Part shown: positions 8,656 to 18,228 of the stretch, in pieces
Layout of the letters: each line of letters starts with the position of its first letter
Position numbering within the stretch: position 1 is the first letter of the stretch
NCBI RefSeq assembly: GCF_020711255.1
Contig: NZ_JAJFAW010000008.1
Span: 124,001-188,000 of the forward strand
Length of the DNA stretch: 64,000 nt
Source of the DNA: Hymenobacter plasmatis
Lineage (GTDB): Bacteria > Bacteroidota > Bacteroidia > Cytophagales > Hymenobacteraceae
Direction of reading: 5' to 3'
Notes under the pieces: model-generated
What the model saw: only the letters and a program-made list of their open reading frames with translations
The model's database searches: none
Told to the model about the DNA's origin: nothing
Made by a program: the position numbers and the translations under genes

Positions 8656-9621
8656 TTAAGAACGAAGAGTGAGCAGAGCCGTAAGCAGCGCATCTACGGC
8701 CAGGGCCAGGCGGGGCATGTCCAGTTGAGCTACCGTGTCGGTGGTTTCGTGGTAGGCGCGGTTTCGGTAGAAGGCCGTGTCGGTGAGCAGCAGGGCCGAA
8801 TAGCCGAATTTCCAATAATTCAGGTGGTCGGAAAAGTCGATGCCCGGAAGCCACGCCGGGGCCGTGAAGCGCCGTACGGGGAGCGCCGCCCCAGCGCGGT
8901 AGCTGCGTGCAAACTGGCGGGCAAAGCGCCCGCTCCCAAATTTGCGGGCCGCCACCACGTAGTTGCCCCGCGAGCCATAAATCAGCTTCAGTGGGCCAAA
9001 GGGGTAATGCTGCGAGCCGCGGCGGTCGTCATAATAGCCCAACATTTCGAGGGCCACCATGCCGCGCACCGGCACCCCGGCTGCGCGCAGCGACGCCGCG
9101 TGCACGTAGCTGCCCATGTTGGGCGTCCGGAAAAACGGGGGCTCTTCCAGGGTATACGCCACCAAGTCGAGGCGCTGCGAAAGCTGGGGCCTGGCCCCAA
9201 GCTGCCGGGCCAACTCCAGCAGCGCGGCAATGCCAGTGCCGTTGTCGTCGGCGCCCGGCTGGTTGCCGCACACGTCGTAATGCGCGCCAATGACCACTAC
9301 CGGCCCCTCGGCGGGGCCAAAGGATGCCACCACATTGCGGTAGGTGCGGCCCTGCACTTGGTACGGCTGCTCGTGCACCCGCGCTCCACTGGCTTGCAGC
9401 TGCCGGCTGAGGTACGCCGCCACACTGTCGAGCACTGCGGGGTGGGCCGAATTGCGAGGGAGCGGCGTGGTAGTGAGATAGCGCAGGTGCTGGCGGAGGC
9501 GGCTGGTGTCGGTGGCCAGGGGGCTGCGCGCCGCGCTATTGCCCTGGGCCTGCGCCGCTGCTGCCAGCAGCAAGCTCCCGAGCAGCACCAGTGGCCCAAG
9601 GAGCATTCGTTCGGGTTTCAT
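8656..9621 (-). CDS. Secreted M28-family zinc metallopeptidase
   Basis: A 321-residue protein with a signal peptide (MLLGPLVLLGSLLLAAAAQAQ). The M28 zinc and catalytic residues can be followed: H114 in GAHYD, D125 in GADDNGTG, the E159/E160 pair in TLEEPPF, E192 in ALEMLGY, and a late His in YHETTDT. M28 enzymes are two-zinc aminopeptidases or carboxypeptidases acting outside the cytoplasm. The start at 9621 (MKPERMLLG) is chosen because it leads directly into the signal peptide; the frame stays open upstream into the divergent gene. Minus-strand TAGCTTTC lies just upstream and overlaps the promoter region of that gene. Confidence 0.9.
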   Translation of the reverse strand: MKPERMLLGPLVLLGSLLLAAAAQAQGNSAARSPLATDTSRLRQHLRYLTTTPLPRNSAHPAVLDSVAAYLSRQLQASGARVHEQPYQVQGRTYRNVVASFGPAEGPVVVIGAHYDVCGNQPGADDNGTGIAALLELARQLGARPQLSQRLDLVAYTLEEPPFFRTPNMGSYVHAASLRAAGVPVRGMVALEMLGYYDDRRGSQHYPFGPLKLIYGSRGNYVVAARKFGSGRFARQFARSYRAGAALPVRRFTAPAWLPGIDFSDHLNYWKFGYSALLLTDTAFYRNRAYHETTDTVAQLDMPRLALAVDALLTALLTLRS

Positions 9622-9636
9622 ACGGCGAAAGCTACC

Positions 9637-9644
9637 TAGCTTTG
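9637..9644 (+). promoter_or_regulatory. -7 element TAGCTTTG of the flavin reductase-like gene
   Basis: A full match to TAnnTTTG, 56 bases before the ATG at 9701. The minus-strand near match TAGCTTTC of the divergent M28 gene lies between it and the M28 start codon, so the two promoters face away from each other within about 30 bases. Confidence 0.6.
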
Positions 9645-9700
9645 GCCAAAGCGGCACCCATGCCCTATTAATTGCCTTAAATCCTGCGCTGCACCTGCCC

Positions 9701-10624
9701 ATGCCCACCTTCCACTCCCTCACTCCTGCCGACCTCAAGCCCAGCGAGTGGCATCCGTTTTTGGTAGGTGCGGTGGCGCCGCGCCCGGTGGCCTTCGTCA
9801 GCACCGTCGATGCCAAGGGCCGCGTGAACCTGAGCCCCTACAGCTTCTTCAATGCCTTCAGCTCCAACCCGCCCATTCTGGTGTTTTCGCCCGCCAACCG
9901 GGTGCGCGACAACACCCAGAAGCACACGCTGCAAAACGTGCGCGAGGTGCCCGAGGTGGTCATCAACATTTGTGACTTTGCGATGGTGGAGCAGATGTCG
10001 CTGGCCAGCACGGAGTACGAGAAAGGCGTGAACGAATTCACCAAAGCTGGCCTGACCGAGCTGGCCTCGGAACTGGTGCAGCCGCCGCGGGTGGCGGAGG
10101 CCCCGGCGGCGTTTGAGTGCGTGGTGGAGCAGGTTATTGAGCTGGGCCACAACAACGGCGCCGGCAACCTCGTCATTTGCCGCGTGGTGCGCGCGCACTT
10201 CCGCACCGACATCCTCCTGCCCAACGCCACCGGCATCGACCCCTTCAAGCTCGATGCCGTGGCCCGCCTGGGCGGCGACTGGTACTGCCGGGCCAGCGGC
10301 CCCAGCCTCTTCGAAGTACCCAAGCCCAACCGCCACATCGGCATCGGAATCGACCAGCTGCCCGAGTACATCCGGAACAGCGACGTACTGACCGGCAACG
10401 AATTGGGCCGGCTGGCCAATATTGAGCTGGATGCCATGCCCACGGCAGAGCAAGTGGAGGATTTCAGGACCGAGCCCTTAGTAGCGTATACTCTCAACAA
10501 ATACCGCAGCGACACCCCTGAGCTGGAGAAACAGCTGCTGCAATTGGGGCGGCAGTATCTGGCCGAAGGCAAGCTGGTAGAAGCCTGGAAAGGCTTGCTG
10601 CTCATCGGTCCTAGTCGCACTTAA
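9701..10624 (+). CDS. Flavin reductase-like (FMN-binding split barrel) protein
   Basis: A 307-residue cytoplasmic protein. The N-terminal 200 residues match flavin reductase-like flavoproteins: LVGAVAPRPVAFVSTVDAKG, then LSPYSFFNAFSSNPPILVFS, are the conserved FMN-binding segments. The family reduces flavins or uses bound FMN in redox reactions; the exact substrate cannot be read. A C-terminal extension of about 100 residues (EQVEDFRTEPLVAYTLNKYR..) is helical and not part of the barrel. The ATG at 9701 fits the start of the domain and the promoter at 9637. It is divergent from the M28 gene. Confidence 0.88.
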   Translation: MPTFHSLTPADLKPSEWHPFLVGAVAPRPVAFVSTVDAKGRVNLSPYSFFNAFSSNPPILVFSPANRVRDNTQKHTLQNVREVPEVVINICDFAMVEQMSLASTEYEKGVNEFTKAGLTELASELVQPPRVAEAPAAFECVVEQVIELGHNNGAGNLVICRVVRAHFRTDILLPNATGIDPFKLDAVARLGGDWYCRASGPSLFEVPKPNRHIGIGIDQLPEYIRNSDVLTGNELGRLANIELDAMPTAEQVEDFRTEPLVAYTLNKYRSDTPELEKQLLQLGRQYLAEGKLVEAWKGLLLIGPSRT

Positions 10625-10712
10625 CTGGCAAAAAGCGGTGCCTACAGCGGGCGCACCAATTCAAAGACTTCTAGCCGCAGGCTGCGGTCGCCGCGCACAA
10701 ATAAGGGGGCGC

Positions 10713-11033
10713 TCAGGCCGTTTGCATTATGGGGGCCCGGGTAATGAGGCTTATTTCCTCCATAATGTCCCTTTCTTTCAACGTGAAGTTGCTAAGCGCG
10801 GGATGGGAAACAACCACTCCGACCAACGAGCTGACTTTGAAGTCTTGTAAAGAAGCATCGTCTTCGAAGAGGTAAACGCCCCCCGCTTCTTGCTTTTCTT
10901 TATCAATCAGCCAGATTTTCCAAATACAACCCGGCACGGCCGCAAATTCGGGAGCCAGCTGCGCGATGAGTTTCTGATACTCCTCGAAGCTTACATTGTA
11001 TTTGTAATTTGTAACAAGCACCCTCTGTGACAT
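10713..11033 (-). CDS. YdhR-like small putative monooxygenase
   Basis: A 106-residue protein. The pattern PGCIWKIWLIDKEKQEAGGV followed by YLFEDDASL is close to E. coli YdhR (PGFLWKVW..EAGGIYLF), a dimeric alpha-beta barrel related to antibiotic-biosynthesis monooxygenases. Its substrate is unknown. It stands alone on the minus strand, and 88 bases without a gene separate its stop from the flavin reductase-like gene. Confidence 0.8.
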   Translation of the reverse strand: MSQRVLVTNYKYNVSFEEYQKLIAQLAPEFAAVPGCIWKIWLIDKEKQEAGGVYLFEDDASLQDFKVSSLVGVVVSHPALSNFTLKERDIMEEISLITRAPIMQTA

Positions 11034-11195
11034 GGCGACACGTATTGCAGATGAATGTATGGAAACAACTGGCTGCTCCTAATGCGGTTGCCAAGTAGGA
11101 TTTGCAAGCTTACTTCTTTATTGTCAAGATAGTAAATACCTTACTTAAAGGCAAGAAACACCCAAGATGCTTATTGCCGGCAAGCTTGCTGCTAA

Positions 11196-12422
11196 TTAAT
11201 TCCGCACCGCAATCAGCAGCCCCAGCTCCTTGTAGCGGAGGTTGAACTTCTTCGCAATCATGGCATTGGTGAGCGAGCCGCGGTAGATGTACACGCCACT
11301 GCGGAAATGCTCGTTGGTGAACAGCACCTCGTTGATGCCGCCGTACTGGCTGATTTCCTGCAGAATTGGGGTGAAAATGTTGCTCAGGGCATTGGTGGCG
11401 GTGCGGGGCACGCGCGAGGCAATGTTGGGCACGCAGTAATGCACCACATCGTACTTGCGGAACACAGGCTTGCTGTGGCTGGTCATCTCGCTGGTTTCGA
11501 AGCTGCCGCCTTGGTCGATGCTCACGTCGATGATGACGGAGCCGGGAGCCATGCTCGACACCATTTCCTCGGGCACCATAAAGGGAATGCGGCCGTCTTC
11601 CACAGCCAGAGCGCCGATTACGACGTCGGCCCGGCGGATTTGCTGGCTCAGGGCAAACGTATCGAGCGTGCTCGTGTAGAGCTGCATGCCCAGGTTGTGC
11701 TTGAGGCGGCGCAGCTTGTAGAGGTGATTGTCGAACACTTTCACTTCGGCGCCGAGGCCGGTGGCGGCGCGGGCGGCGTACTCCGCCACCGTGCCAGCCC
11801 CCAGAATGACCACCTGCGACGGCGGCACACCCGTAATACCGCCCAGGATGATGCCTTTGCCCTCGTTGGAGCGGGCCAGGTATTCGGCCGCAATCAGCAT
11901 GACGGTGGAGCCGGCAATTTCGCTCATGGCGCGCACCACCGGGCGGGCGCCGCTGGGGTCTTTCATCAGCTCAAAGCCGATGGCGTTTATCTTTTTGCGG
12001 GACAGCGCCGCAATGTACTCCTGGGTCATGGAGCCCATTTGCAACGCGGAAATCAGGGTTTGGCCGGAATGCAGTAGCTCAATTTCGTCGAGCGTGGGCG
12101 GGGCCACTTTCAGCAGCACATCGGCCTTGAACACCTCTTCGGCCGAATATGCAATCTGAGCGCCCGCTTCTGAGTAGGCGTGGTCGGCGTACTTGCTGGG
12201 CTCGCCGGCGCCGGCTTCCATGATTACCTCGTGGCCTTCGTTCACGAGGTGCTGCACGGCCTCGGGCGTGAGGCCCAGGCGGTTTTCCTGGAGCGAGGTT
12301 TCGCGGGGCAGGCCAATAAAGAGTTTGCGCTTGCGCGTTTCCACGGCCAGCATCGATTCCTGCGTGAAATAGGCGCGGCTCGTGGCCAGTGACTCAAAAC
12401 CGGATGGTAGCTGTTCGGCCAT
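11196..12422 (-). CDS. ald: Alanine dehydrogenase
   Basis: A 408-residue protein that interconverts L-alanine and pyruvate plus ammonia with NAD. The N-terminal substrate domain shows GLPRETSLQENRLGLTP with the substrate-contacting Arg/Lys region. The Rossmann fold is visible as VVILGAGTVAEYAARAATG, and IDVSIDQGGSFETSEMT follows. The C-terminus (HFRSGVYIYRGSLTN..) matches the longer Bacteroidota form. The ATG at 12422 (MAEQLPSGFES) is preferred to an upstream in-frame start at 12500. It lies 108 bases downstream of tsaE on the same strand. As I recall, ald, tsaE and porX are often neighbours in this phylum. Confidence 0.93.
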   Translation of the reverse strand: MAEQLPSGFESLATSRAYFTQESMLAVETRKRKLFIGLPRETSLQENRLGLTPEAVQHLVNEGHEVIMEAGAGEPSKYADHAYSEAGAQIAYSAEEVFKADVLLKVAPPTLDEIELLHSGQTLISALQMGSMTQEYIAALSRKKINAIGFELMKDPSGARPVVRAMSEIAGSTVMLIAAEYLARSNEGKGIILGGITGVPPSQVVILGAGTVAEYAARAATGLGAEVKVFDNHLYKLRRLKHNLGMQLYTSTLDTFALSQQIRRADVVIGALAVEDGRIPFMVPEEMVSSMAPGSVIIDVSIDQGGSFETSEMTSHSKPVFRKYDVVHYCVPNIASRVPRTATNALSNIFTPILQEISQYGGINEVLFTNEHFRSGVYIYRGSLTNAMIAKKFNLRYKELGLLIAVRN

Positions 12423-12530
12423 AAACCAAGTGGGGCAGGAAATGACAGGGCCAACAACCGAAAGGCGAAGGGCGCTTTCGGCGGGAAAGGGCGTTGGCAA
12501 CTGGCAGGTTAACGCCTGTTCAGATGTAAG

Positions 12531-12968
12531 TTAGCTAATAAGAGCAAGATGAATGGTCCGGGCCTCGGCGCTCAGCACGTCCAAACGTACTTCAAGCCGT
12601 GGCTCAGGTAATAACTCCGCCACGCGGGCGGGCCATTCCACCAAACAAAGATACCCGGAATCAAGGTACTCCGCGGCGCCAATGCGCTCGGCCTCTTCTA
12701 CTGAATCAATGCGGTAGAAGTCAAAGTGATACACGGGCTGGTTGCGCCCGTCGCGGTATTCGTTGACCAGGGCGAAGGTGGGGCTGCTCACGTCGTCGGC
12801 CACGCCCAGGGTGCCGGCCAGCGCCCGAATCAGAGTGGTTTTGCCCGCGCCCATTTCGCCCTCAAAAGCCACCACCGAGCACCCGGATTCGGCAATGGCG
12901 GCTTGCACTTGCCGGGCCGCCGCGGGCAGGTCGGCCAGGGTAGGCACTGTGATAAGGAGAGGAAGCAT
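12531..12968 (-). CDS. tsaE: tRNA t6A37 biosynthesis ATPase TsaE
   Basis: A 145-residue P-loop protein of the threonylcarbamoyladenosine (t6A) complex with TsaB and TsaD; it drives turnover of the complex by ATP hydrolysis. Walker A is GEMGAGKTT at residues 37-45. SSPTFALVNEY and the YHFDFYRI..E motif are family signatures, and LCLVEWPARV is the conserved C-terminal segment. Length is normal. TAATTTTG on the minus strand at 12973-12980 is only 4 bases from the ATG, so the mRNA probably has almost no leader. Confidence 0.95.
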   Translation of the reverse strand: MLPLLITVPTLADLPAAARQVQAAIAESGCSVVAFEGEMGAGKTTLIRALAGTLGVADDVSSPTFALVNEYRDGRNQPVYHFDFYRIDSVEEAERIGAAEYLDSGYLCLVEWPARVAELLPEPRLEVRLDVLSAEARTIHLALIS

Positions 12969-12972
12969 AGGG

Positions 12973-12980
12973 CAAAATTA
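12973..12980 (-). promoter_or_regulatory. -7 element TAATTTTG of tsaE
   Basis: A full match to TAnnTTTG whose downstream edge is 4 bases from the tsaE ATG. Transcription would start at or next to the start codon. Confidence 0.6.
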
Positions 12981-13172
12981 CCGCGGTGCGGCACAAGCAA
13001 CCATGCTTTTTTGGATTATCGATGCGTTTACCACACCTTTACACTTTACCGGCCAGGGTAACATGTTAATATAAAGAGGGTATAGCTACTCCTCACGCGC
13101 CTGCTGCCTGCGCCCGGCTACCAGCCCCGGTTGGTGCCAAAATCCCTTCTGCCTTCTACCAAACCCTCCTAC

Positions 13173-15638
13173 ATGGCCCATTTTTACCCGGCTCGGCTGG
13201 GCTTCAAGCCTCTTCCTACTCTGCGATTACTGGGGTTTAGCGCCTTGCTTGCGGCCCCGCTCACGGCCCTGGCCCAACAGCGCGTTGCAGTGAGCGGCAC
13301 CGTGGGCAACAGCACCGGAGCCCCCATCGAATACGCTACCGTAACGCTGCACCGCGCAGCCGACTCAACCGTAGTAAAAACCGAATTCAGCGACAGTCAA
13401 GGCGCTTTTCGGCTGGAAGCCGCGGGCGGCAGCTACCTGGTTTCGGCGGTTCAGGTGGGCTATGGACGTTCCTGGAGCCCCGCGTTTGAGCTGACGGCGG
13501 AGGGCCTGACCTTACCCGGTATCAAACTATCTTCAAGCCGCGTCACGGCCCTCAAAGAAGTGAAAGTAACGGCGCGCAAGCCCCTGTTTGAGCACCTGGC
13601 CGACCGCACGGTGGTCAACGTGGCCGACAGCCCGCTTTCGGCCGGCTCCACCACGCTCGACGTGCTAAGCCGCGCGCCCGGCGTGACGGTCAGTTCGGGC
13701 GATGTGCTGGGCCTGCGCGGCCGCACGGGCCTGCTGGTCGTAATCGATGGCAAGCGCACGCCCCTAACGGGCACCGAACTGGCCGATTACCTGAGGTCGT
13801 TGCCCGCCGAGCAGCTGCAGAGTATTGAGCTGATTACCAACCCACCGGCGCAGTACGATGCCCAGGGTGGAGCTGGCGTCATCGCCATCAACCTAAAAAA
13901 GGACCAACGCCTGGGCACCAACGGCAGCGTGAATGCCAGCTACGGCCGCGGCGAGTACGGCAAGTTCACTACGGGGCTGGCGCTGAACCACCGCCGCAAG
14001 AACCTCAACGTCTACGGCAACTACGCCTACGCCGACCGCTGGGGGTTTTTCCGGCATAATTTCAATCGGCAGTATGCCGAGTCGGCGCTGCTGCCGGCAG
14101 CCAGCAGTGTGCTGGCCAACGAGCAGCTTTCGCACCTGCGCTCGCACACCGGCAAAGTGGGCCTCGACGTAAATCTCTCGAAACGGACCACGCTGGGGAT
14201 ATCGGCCTCGGGGCTGGCCAGCGAAACCAACAGCCGCACGGCCAACAACACGCAGTTTTTTGGAGCCCAAGGCGAAACCATTTCCCGCTATACCTCCATT
14301 GCCGACCAGGACCTCAACCGGCCCAGCGGAGCCGCCAACTTAAATTTCCGCCACGCCTTCGCCGACTCGGCCACGGCCAGCACCCTGAGCGCCGATGCCG
14401 ACGTAGCCCAATACCGCACCACCCGGCAGCTGGCGCTCAACACCTATTACGAAATCCCGGCATATTCTCCCCGGTTGCTCTCCGGTGACCAGAGCACGAC
14501 GCTCACTATCAAGTCCGTCAAGTCAGATTTCAGCACCCCGCTCCCCTACCGGGCGCGACTGGAAGCCGGCGCGAAAGTGACCCGGATAATATCCGATAAC
14601 AACGTGGCCTTTGTGCGCACTGCCAACGGCACAAGCGCGCTGGACCCGGCCATCTCTAACCAGTTCCGCTACGAGGAAAACGTGAACGCCGCCTACGTGA
14701 GCGTTCGCCGCGCTACTCCTAAAAGCACCGTTCAAGCCGGCCTGCGCGCCGAGCAAACCAACACCCTGGCCGCCACTGTAGGTAGCAGCTCCCGCGAGCG
14801 GCACTACCTCCAGCTCTTTCCGAGCGCACTGCTGCAGCGCACCCTCAACGAACGGCACGGCCTGGCCCTCTCGGTAGCCCGGCGCATCGACCGGCCCAGC
14901 TACGGCCAGCTCAATCCGCTGCGCGCCTATTCGGATGCCACCTCCTACCGCGCTGGCAACCCCGACCTGCTGTTGCAAACCAGCTACAACGTGGAGCTGA
15001 CGCATACTTACCGCCAGAAATACAGCACCACGCTCACTTACGCACAAACCGACCAGCCCATCGTAAGCGCCGTGCAGCTCTCCGAAGACGGAGGCCGCCT
15101 GGTGGTGAACCGCGATGCAAACCTTAAGACGCAGTACACCTACTCCCTTGCTCTCGACGCTCCTTTTGAGTTGGCCAAGTGGTGGACGCTCAACGCCAAT
15201 GGCGTGCTTTACTACTCGCGTTTCCAGGGCACGCTGGCAGGCACTCCCCTCGACCGCGGCCAGCCCGCGTTTACGCTTGCCGCCAACAATAGCTTCGGCT
15301 TGCCCAACGGTTGGGCAGCCGAGCTGAACGGCAACTTCCAGACGGGCGAGATATGGGGTTTTGAAGTCTCGCGGGCCCGGGGGCAGGTCGCGGCTGGTGT
15401 GCAAAAGAGCCTGTGGAAAAAGCAGGGCACGCTACGGCTTAACATGGCCGATATTTTCTACACTATGCCGGCCCGGGCCACCTCCACCTACTATAACTTC
15501 TCCGAGAGCTTCCGGGTGGCTCAGGATACCCGCGTGGTCACGGCAGCCCTCACCTACCGCTTCGGCAACAGCAAAGTGGCGGCAGCGCGCAAGCGCACCG
15601 TGGGCGCCGACGAAGAACTGCGCCGCGCCGGGCAATAA
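13173..15638 (+). CDS. Outer-membrane beta-barrel protein with carboxypeptidase-like domain, TonB-receptor type (paralogue 1)
   Basis: An 821-residue protein with a signal peptide ending near TALAQQ. A carboxypeptidase-regulatory-like beta sandwich follows (about residues 35-125: VSGTVGNSTGAPIEYATVTL). Next comes a plug-like region (ADSPLSAGSTTLDVLSRAPG, IDGKRTPLTG, ELITNPPAQYDAQGGAGVI), then a barrel of the type common in Bacteroidota (OMP_b-brl_3). Such proteins resemble TonB-dependent receptors; the ligand is unknown. The ATG at 13173 is preferred over an upstream TTG at 13131. It is closely similar to the next gene, 65 bases downstream, over most of its length. Confidence 0.88.
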   Translation: MAHFYPARLGFKPLPTLRLLGFSALLAAPLTALAQQRVAVSGTVGNSTGAPIEYATVTLHRAADSTVVKTEFSDSQGAFRLEAAGGSYLVSAVQVGYGRSWSPAFELTAEGLTLPGIKLSSSRVTALKEVKVTARKPLFEHLADRTVVNVADSPLSAGSTTLDVLSRAPGVTVSSGDVLGLRGRTGLLVVIDGKRTPLTGTELADYLRSLPAEQLQSIELITNPPAQYDAQGGAGVIAINLKKDQRLGTNGSVNASYGRGEYGKFTTGLALNHRRKNLNVYGNYAYADRWGFFRHNFNRQYAESALLPAASSVLANEQLSHLRSHTGKVGLDVNLSKRTTLGISASGLASETNSRTANNTQFFGAQGETISRYTSIADQDLNRPSGAANLNFRHAFADSATASTLSADADVAQYRTTRQLALNTYYEIPAYSPRLLSGDQSTTLTIKSVKSDFSTPLPYRARLEAGAKVTRIISDNNVAFVRTANGTSALDPAISNQFRYEENVNAAYVSVRRATPKSTVQAGLRAEQTNTLAATVGSSSRERHYLQLFPSALLQRTLNERHGLALSVARRIDRPSYGQLNPLRAYSDATSYRAGNPDLLLQTSYNVELTHTYRQKYSTTLTYAQTDQPIVSAVQLSEDGGRLVVNRDANLKTQYTYSLALDAPFELAKWWTLNANGVLYYSRFQGTLAGTPLDRGQPAFTLAANNSFGLPNGWAAELNGNFQTGEIWGFEVSRARGQVAAGVQKSLWKKQGTLRLNMADIFYTMPARATSTYYNFSESFRVAQDTRVVTAALTYRFGNSKVAAARKRTVGADEELRRAGQ

Positions 15639-15703
15639 ACAGCACGTAGTGCAACCCACAGGAGGGCAAACGGTCATTGGAGCCGCTTTTATACTTCTGG
15701 CCT

Positions 15704-18157
15704 ATGCATTGCACCTTTCCGCTGTACCGTTACTTGTACGCCTGCCTTTTCGGCGCTTTCATTCTAAACGCTGTTTCGGCTAGCTCAGCGGCTGCGCAGG
15801 CCCGGGCGTCACTCACCGGCGCAGTAGCCTCGGCGGCGGGCGCACCGGTGGAGTTTGCCACCATCACCCTGCACCGAGCGGCCGACTCTACCGTGATAAA
15901 AACGGAGTTTAGCGATGCACAGGGCCGCTTTCAGGTGGAAGCCCCTAGTGGCGCCAGCTACCGGGTATCGGCGGCCCAGGTGGGATTTGAGCGGTATTGG
16001 AGTGCACCCTTTGAGCTGCCGGCTGCAGGCATAGCACTGCCGGCCATTTCGCTGCGGGCCAGTGCAGCCACGGCCCTTAAGGAAGTGACCGTGACAGCCC
16101 GCAAGCCCTTGTTTGAACGGCAGGCCGACCGGACCATCGTAAATGTGGAGGACAGCCCGCTTTCGGCCGGTTCTACCACGCTTGATATTCTGGCCCGCGC
16201 ACCGGGCGTGTCCGTCGGCTCGGGCGATGCCCTGAGCCTGAAGGGCCGCCCGGGGGTGATGGTACTCATTGATGGCAAACGAGTAGCCATGTCCGGTACT
16301 GAGCTGTCGGACTTTCTGCGCAACCTACCCGCCGAGCAGCTCAAGAATATTGAGTTGATTACCAACCCGCCGGCTAAGTACGACGCCCAGGGCGGTGCCG
16401 GCATCATCGCCATCAACCTCAAAAAAGACCAACGCCAGGGTTCCAACGGCAACCTGAGTGCCAGCCTAGGCCGCGGCCGCTACAACAAGCTCAGCACCAA
16501 CCTGAGCCTGAACAACCGCCACGGCAAAACCAACGTGTTTGGCAACTACGGCTACGCCGACCGGGAGAACTTCAACGCGCTGACGTTTCACCGCGACTTT
16601 TATAGCGGCAGCACGCTGCTGGGCCACAGCGACCAGGAAAACTACATTAAAGCGCGCCAGCTGGTGCATACCTGGAAGGCGGGCGTCGACTACAGCCTCT
16701 CGCCGCGTACCACCGTGGGGCTGGCCGTGAACGGCCAGGCGGCCACCTCCCCGCAGGATGGCACCAACGCCGCCTCGCTGATCGACGCCACCGACCGAAT
16801 AACGGGCCAGTACCGGGCCACCAACCTGCGCACCGTGCGCAGCCCCAACGCCGCCGCCAACCTCAACTTCAAGCACACCTTCGTGGATTCGCTGGGGCTG
16901 CGCGAAGTGAGCATGGACGCCGACTATGCGCAGTTCCGCAACACCCGCCTGCAAACCCTGGCCACCACCTACGACCTGCCCGTGCTAGCGCCCACCACGC
17001 TCAACGGCGACCAGCGCGGCACTGTGGTCATCGAGTCTTTCAAAACCGACTACACGCACCCGCTCAGCAAAAAAGCCAAACTCGAAGCGGGCCTGAAGAC
17101 CAGCCGGGTAAGCTCCGATAACGACGTGCTGTTCACGCTCACCGAAAATGATAAGACCACGGTTGACCGGAATCAATCGAACCATTTCCTCTACGACGAG
17201 AACGTGAACGCCGGGTATTTCACCCTCACGCACACCAGGCCCAAAACCACCCTCACGGCCGGCCTGCGCGCCGAGCAAACCAACACCTCGGGCCGCCAGG
17301 AAGTGGGCAACCAAGGCTTTGAGCGCCACTACTTACAGCTGTTTCCCAGCGCTGCCATTCGGCGCGCCCTCTCCAAGCAGCACGAGGTGGCGCTGTCGCT
17401 CAGCCGCCGCATCGACCGGCCCACTTACGGCGACCTCAACCCCTTCCGCATCTACGTCGATGCCACCACCTATAGCACCGGCAACCCCGGCCTGCGCCCC
17501 CAAACCAGCTACAACATGGAGCTGAGCCACACTTTTAAGCAGAAATTCACCACCGAACTGGCCTGGTCTGTCACCAGCCTGCCTATTGTCAACTCCGTGC
17601 AGCCGGTGGCCAGCAGCAATTACGTGGTGGTCCAGAACATCAACCTCGACCGGCTCGACACCTATTCCTTTACCCTGAGCGCCCCCGTGGAGCCATTTAA
17701 ATGGTGGAGCTCCAACAACAACCTAGTGGGCTATTACGCCCGTTACATCGGCCGGCTCAACGGCACCGACCTCAACAAAGGCCGTCCCACCCTCAACCTC
17801 ACCACCAACAACAGCTTCACGCTGGGCCACGGCTGGGGCGCCGACCTCACGGGCACCTACCAGTCGCGGCAGCAGCAGGCCTTTTTTGATATCCGGGCCC
17901 GGGGCCAGCTCGTGGCGGGGGTTTCCAAGAGCCTGTGGGAGAAAAAAGGCAGCCTGAAGCTGAACGTCACCGACATTTTCTACACCCAGAAAACCCGCGC
18001 CACGTCGAGCTATAACAATTACCAGGAGCGGATTTACCAGCGTTTCGATACCCGCGTGGTCACGCTGGCATTCACATACCGCTTTGGTAACCAGAAAGTG
18101 GCCCCCACCCGCCGCCGCACCAGTGGCGCCGAAGACGAGAAGCGCCGCGCGGGCTAG
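15704..18157 (+). CDS. Outer-membrane beta-barrel protein, TonB-receptor type (paralogue 2)
   Basis: An 817-residue tandem paralogue of the preceding gene: signal peptide, carboxypeptidase-like domain, plug-like region and beta barrel in the same order. Shared stretches include DSPLSAGSTTLD, ELITNPPA.YDAQGGAG and TAGLRAEQTNT-like segments. Barrel strands and loops differ more, which suggests divergence in ligand or surface exposure. The ATG at 15704 begins a signal peptide (MHCTFPLYRYLYACLFGAF). There is no terminator in the 65-base gap, so both may be on one transcript. Confidence 0.88.
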   Translation: MHCTFPLYRYLYACLFGAFILNAVSASSAAAQARASLTGAVASAAGAPVEFATITLHRAADSTVIKTEFSDAQGRFQVEAPSGASYRVSAAQVGFERYWSAPFELPAAGIALPAISLRASAATALKEVTVTARKPLFERQADRTIVNVEDSPLSAGSTTLDILARAPGVSVGSGDALSLKGRPGVMVLIDGKRVAMSGTELSDFLRNLPAEQLKNIELITNPPAKYDAQGGAGIIAINLKKDQRQGSNGNLSASLGRGRYNKLSTNLSLNNRHGKTNVFGNYGYADRENFNALTFHRDFYSGSTLLGHSDQENYIKARQLVHTWKAGVDYSLSPRTTVGLAVNGQAATSPQDGTNAASLIDATDRITGQYRATNLRTVRSPNAAANLNFKHTFVDSLGLREVSMDADYAQFRNTRLQTLATTYDLPVLAPTTLNGDQRGTVVIESFKTDYTHPLSKKAKLEAGLKTSRVSSDNDVLFTLTENDKTTVDRNQSNHFLYDENVNAGYFTLTHTRPKTTLTAGLRAEQTNTSGRQEVGNQGFERHYLQLFPSAAIRRALSKQHEVALSLSRRIDRPTYGDLNPFRIYVDATTYSTGNPGLRPQTSYNMELSHTFKQKFTTELAWSVTSLPIVNSVQPVASSNYVVVQNINLDRLDTYSFTLSAPVEPFKWWSSNNNLVGYYARYIGRLNGTDLNKGRPTLNLTTNNSFTLGHGWGADLTGTYQSRQQQAFFDIRARGQLVAGVSKSLWEKKGSLKLNVTDIFYTQKTRATSSYNNYQERIYQRFDTRVVTLAFTYRFGNQKVAPTRRRTSGAEDEKRRAG

Positions 18158-18184
18158 TGCGCAGCTAGTTCGCCAGAACGGAAA

Positions 18185-18192
18185 TACCTTTG
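18185..18192 (+). promoter_or_regulatory. -7 element TACCTTTG of the aminotransferase gene
   Basis: A full match to TAnnTTTG, 36 bases before the ATG at 18229. It supports that start over a TTG at 18190, which overlaps the element itself. Confidence 0.7.
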
Positions 18193-18228
18193 TGGGCCGT
18201 TGCGGCACCTAATTCTCTGTATTTCTCC

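Noticed and set aside
12973..13172. A possible short coding sequence before the first barrel gene
   Set aside because: The frames are short and lack a promoter or a conserved pattern; the region holds the tsaE promoter and the leader of the barrel gene.
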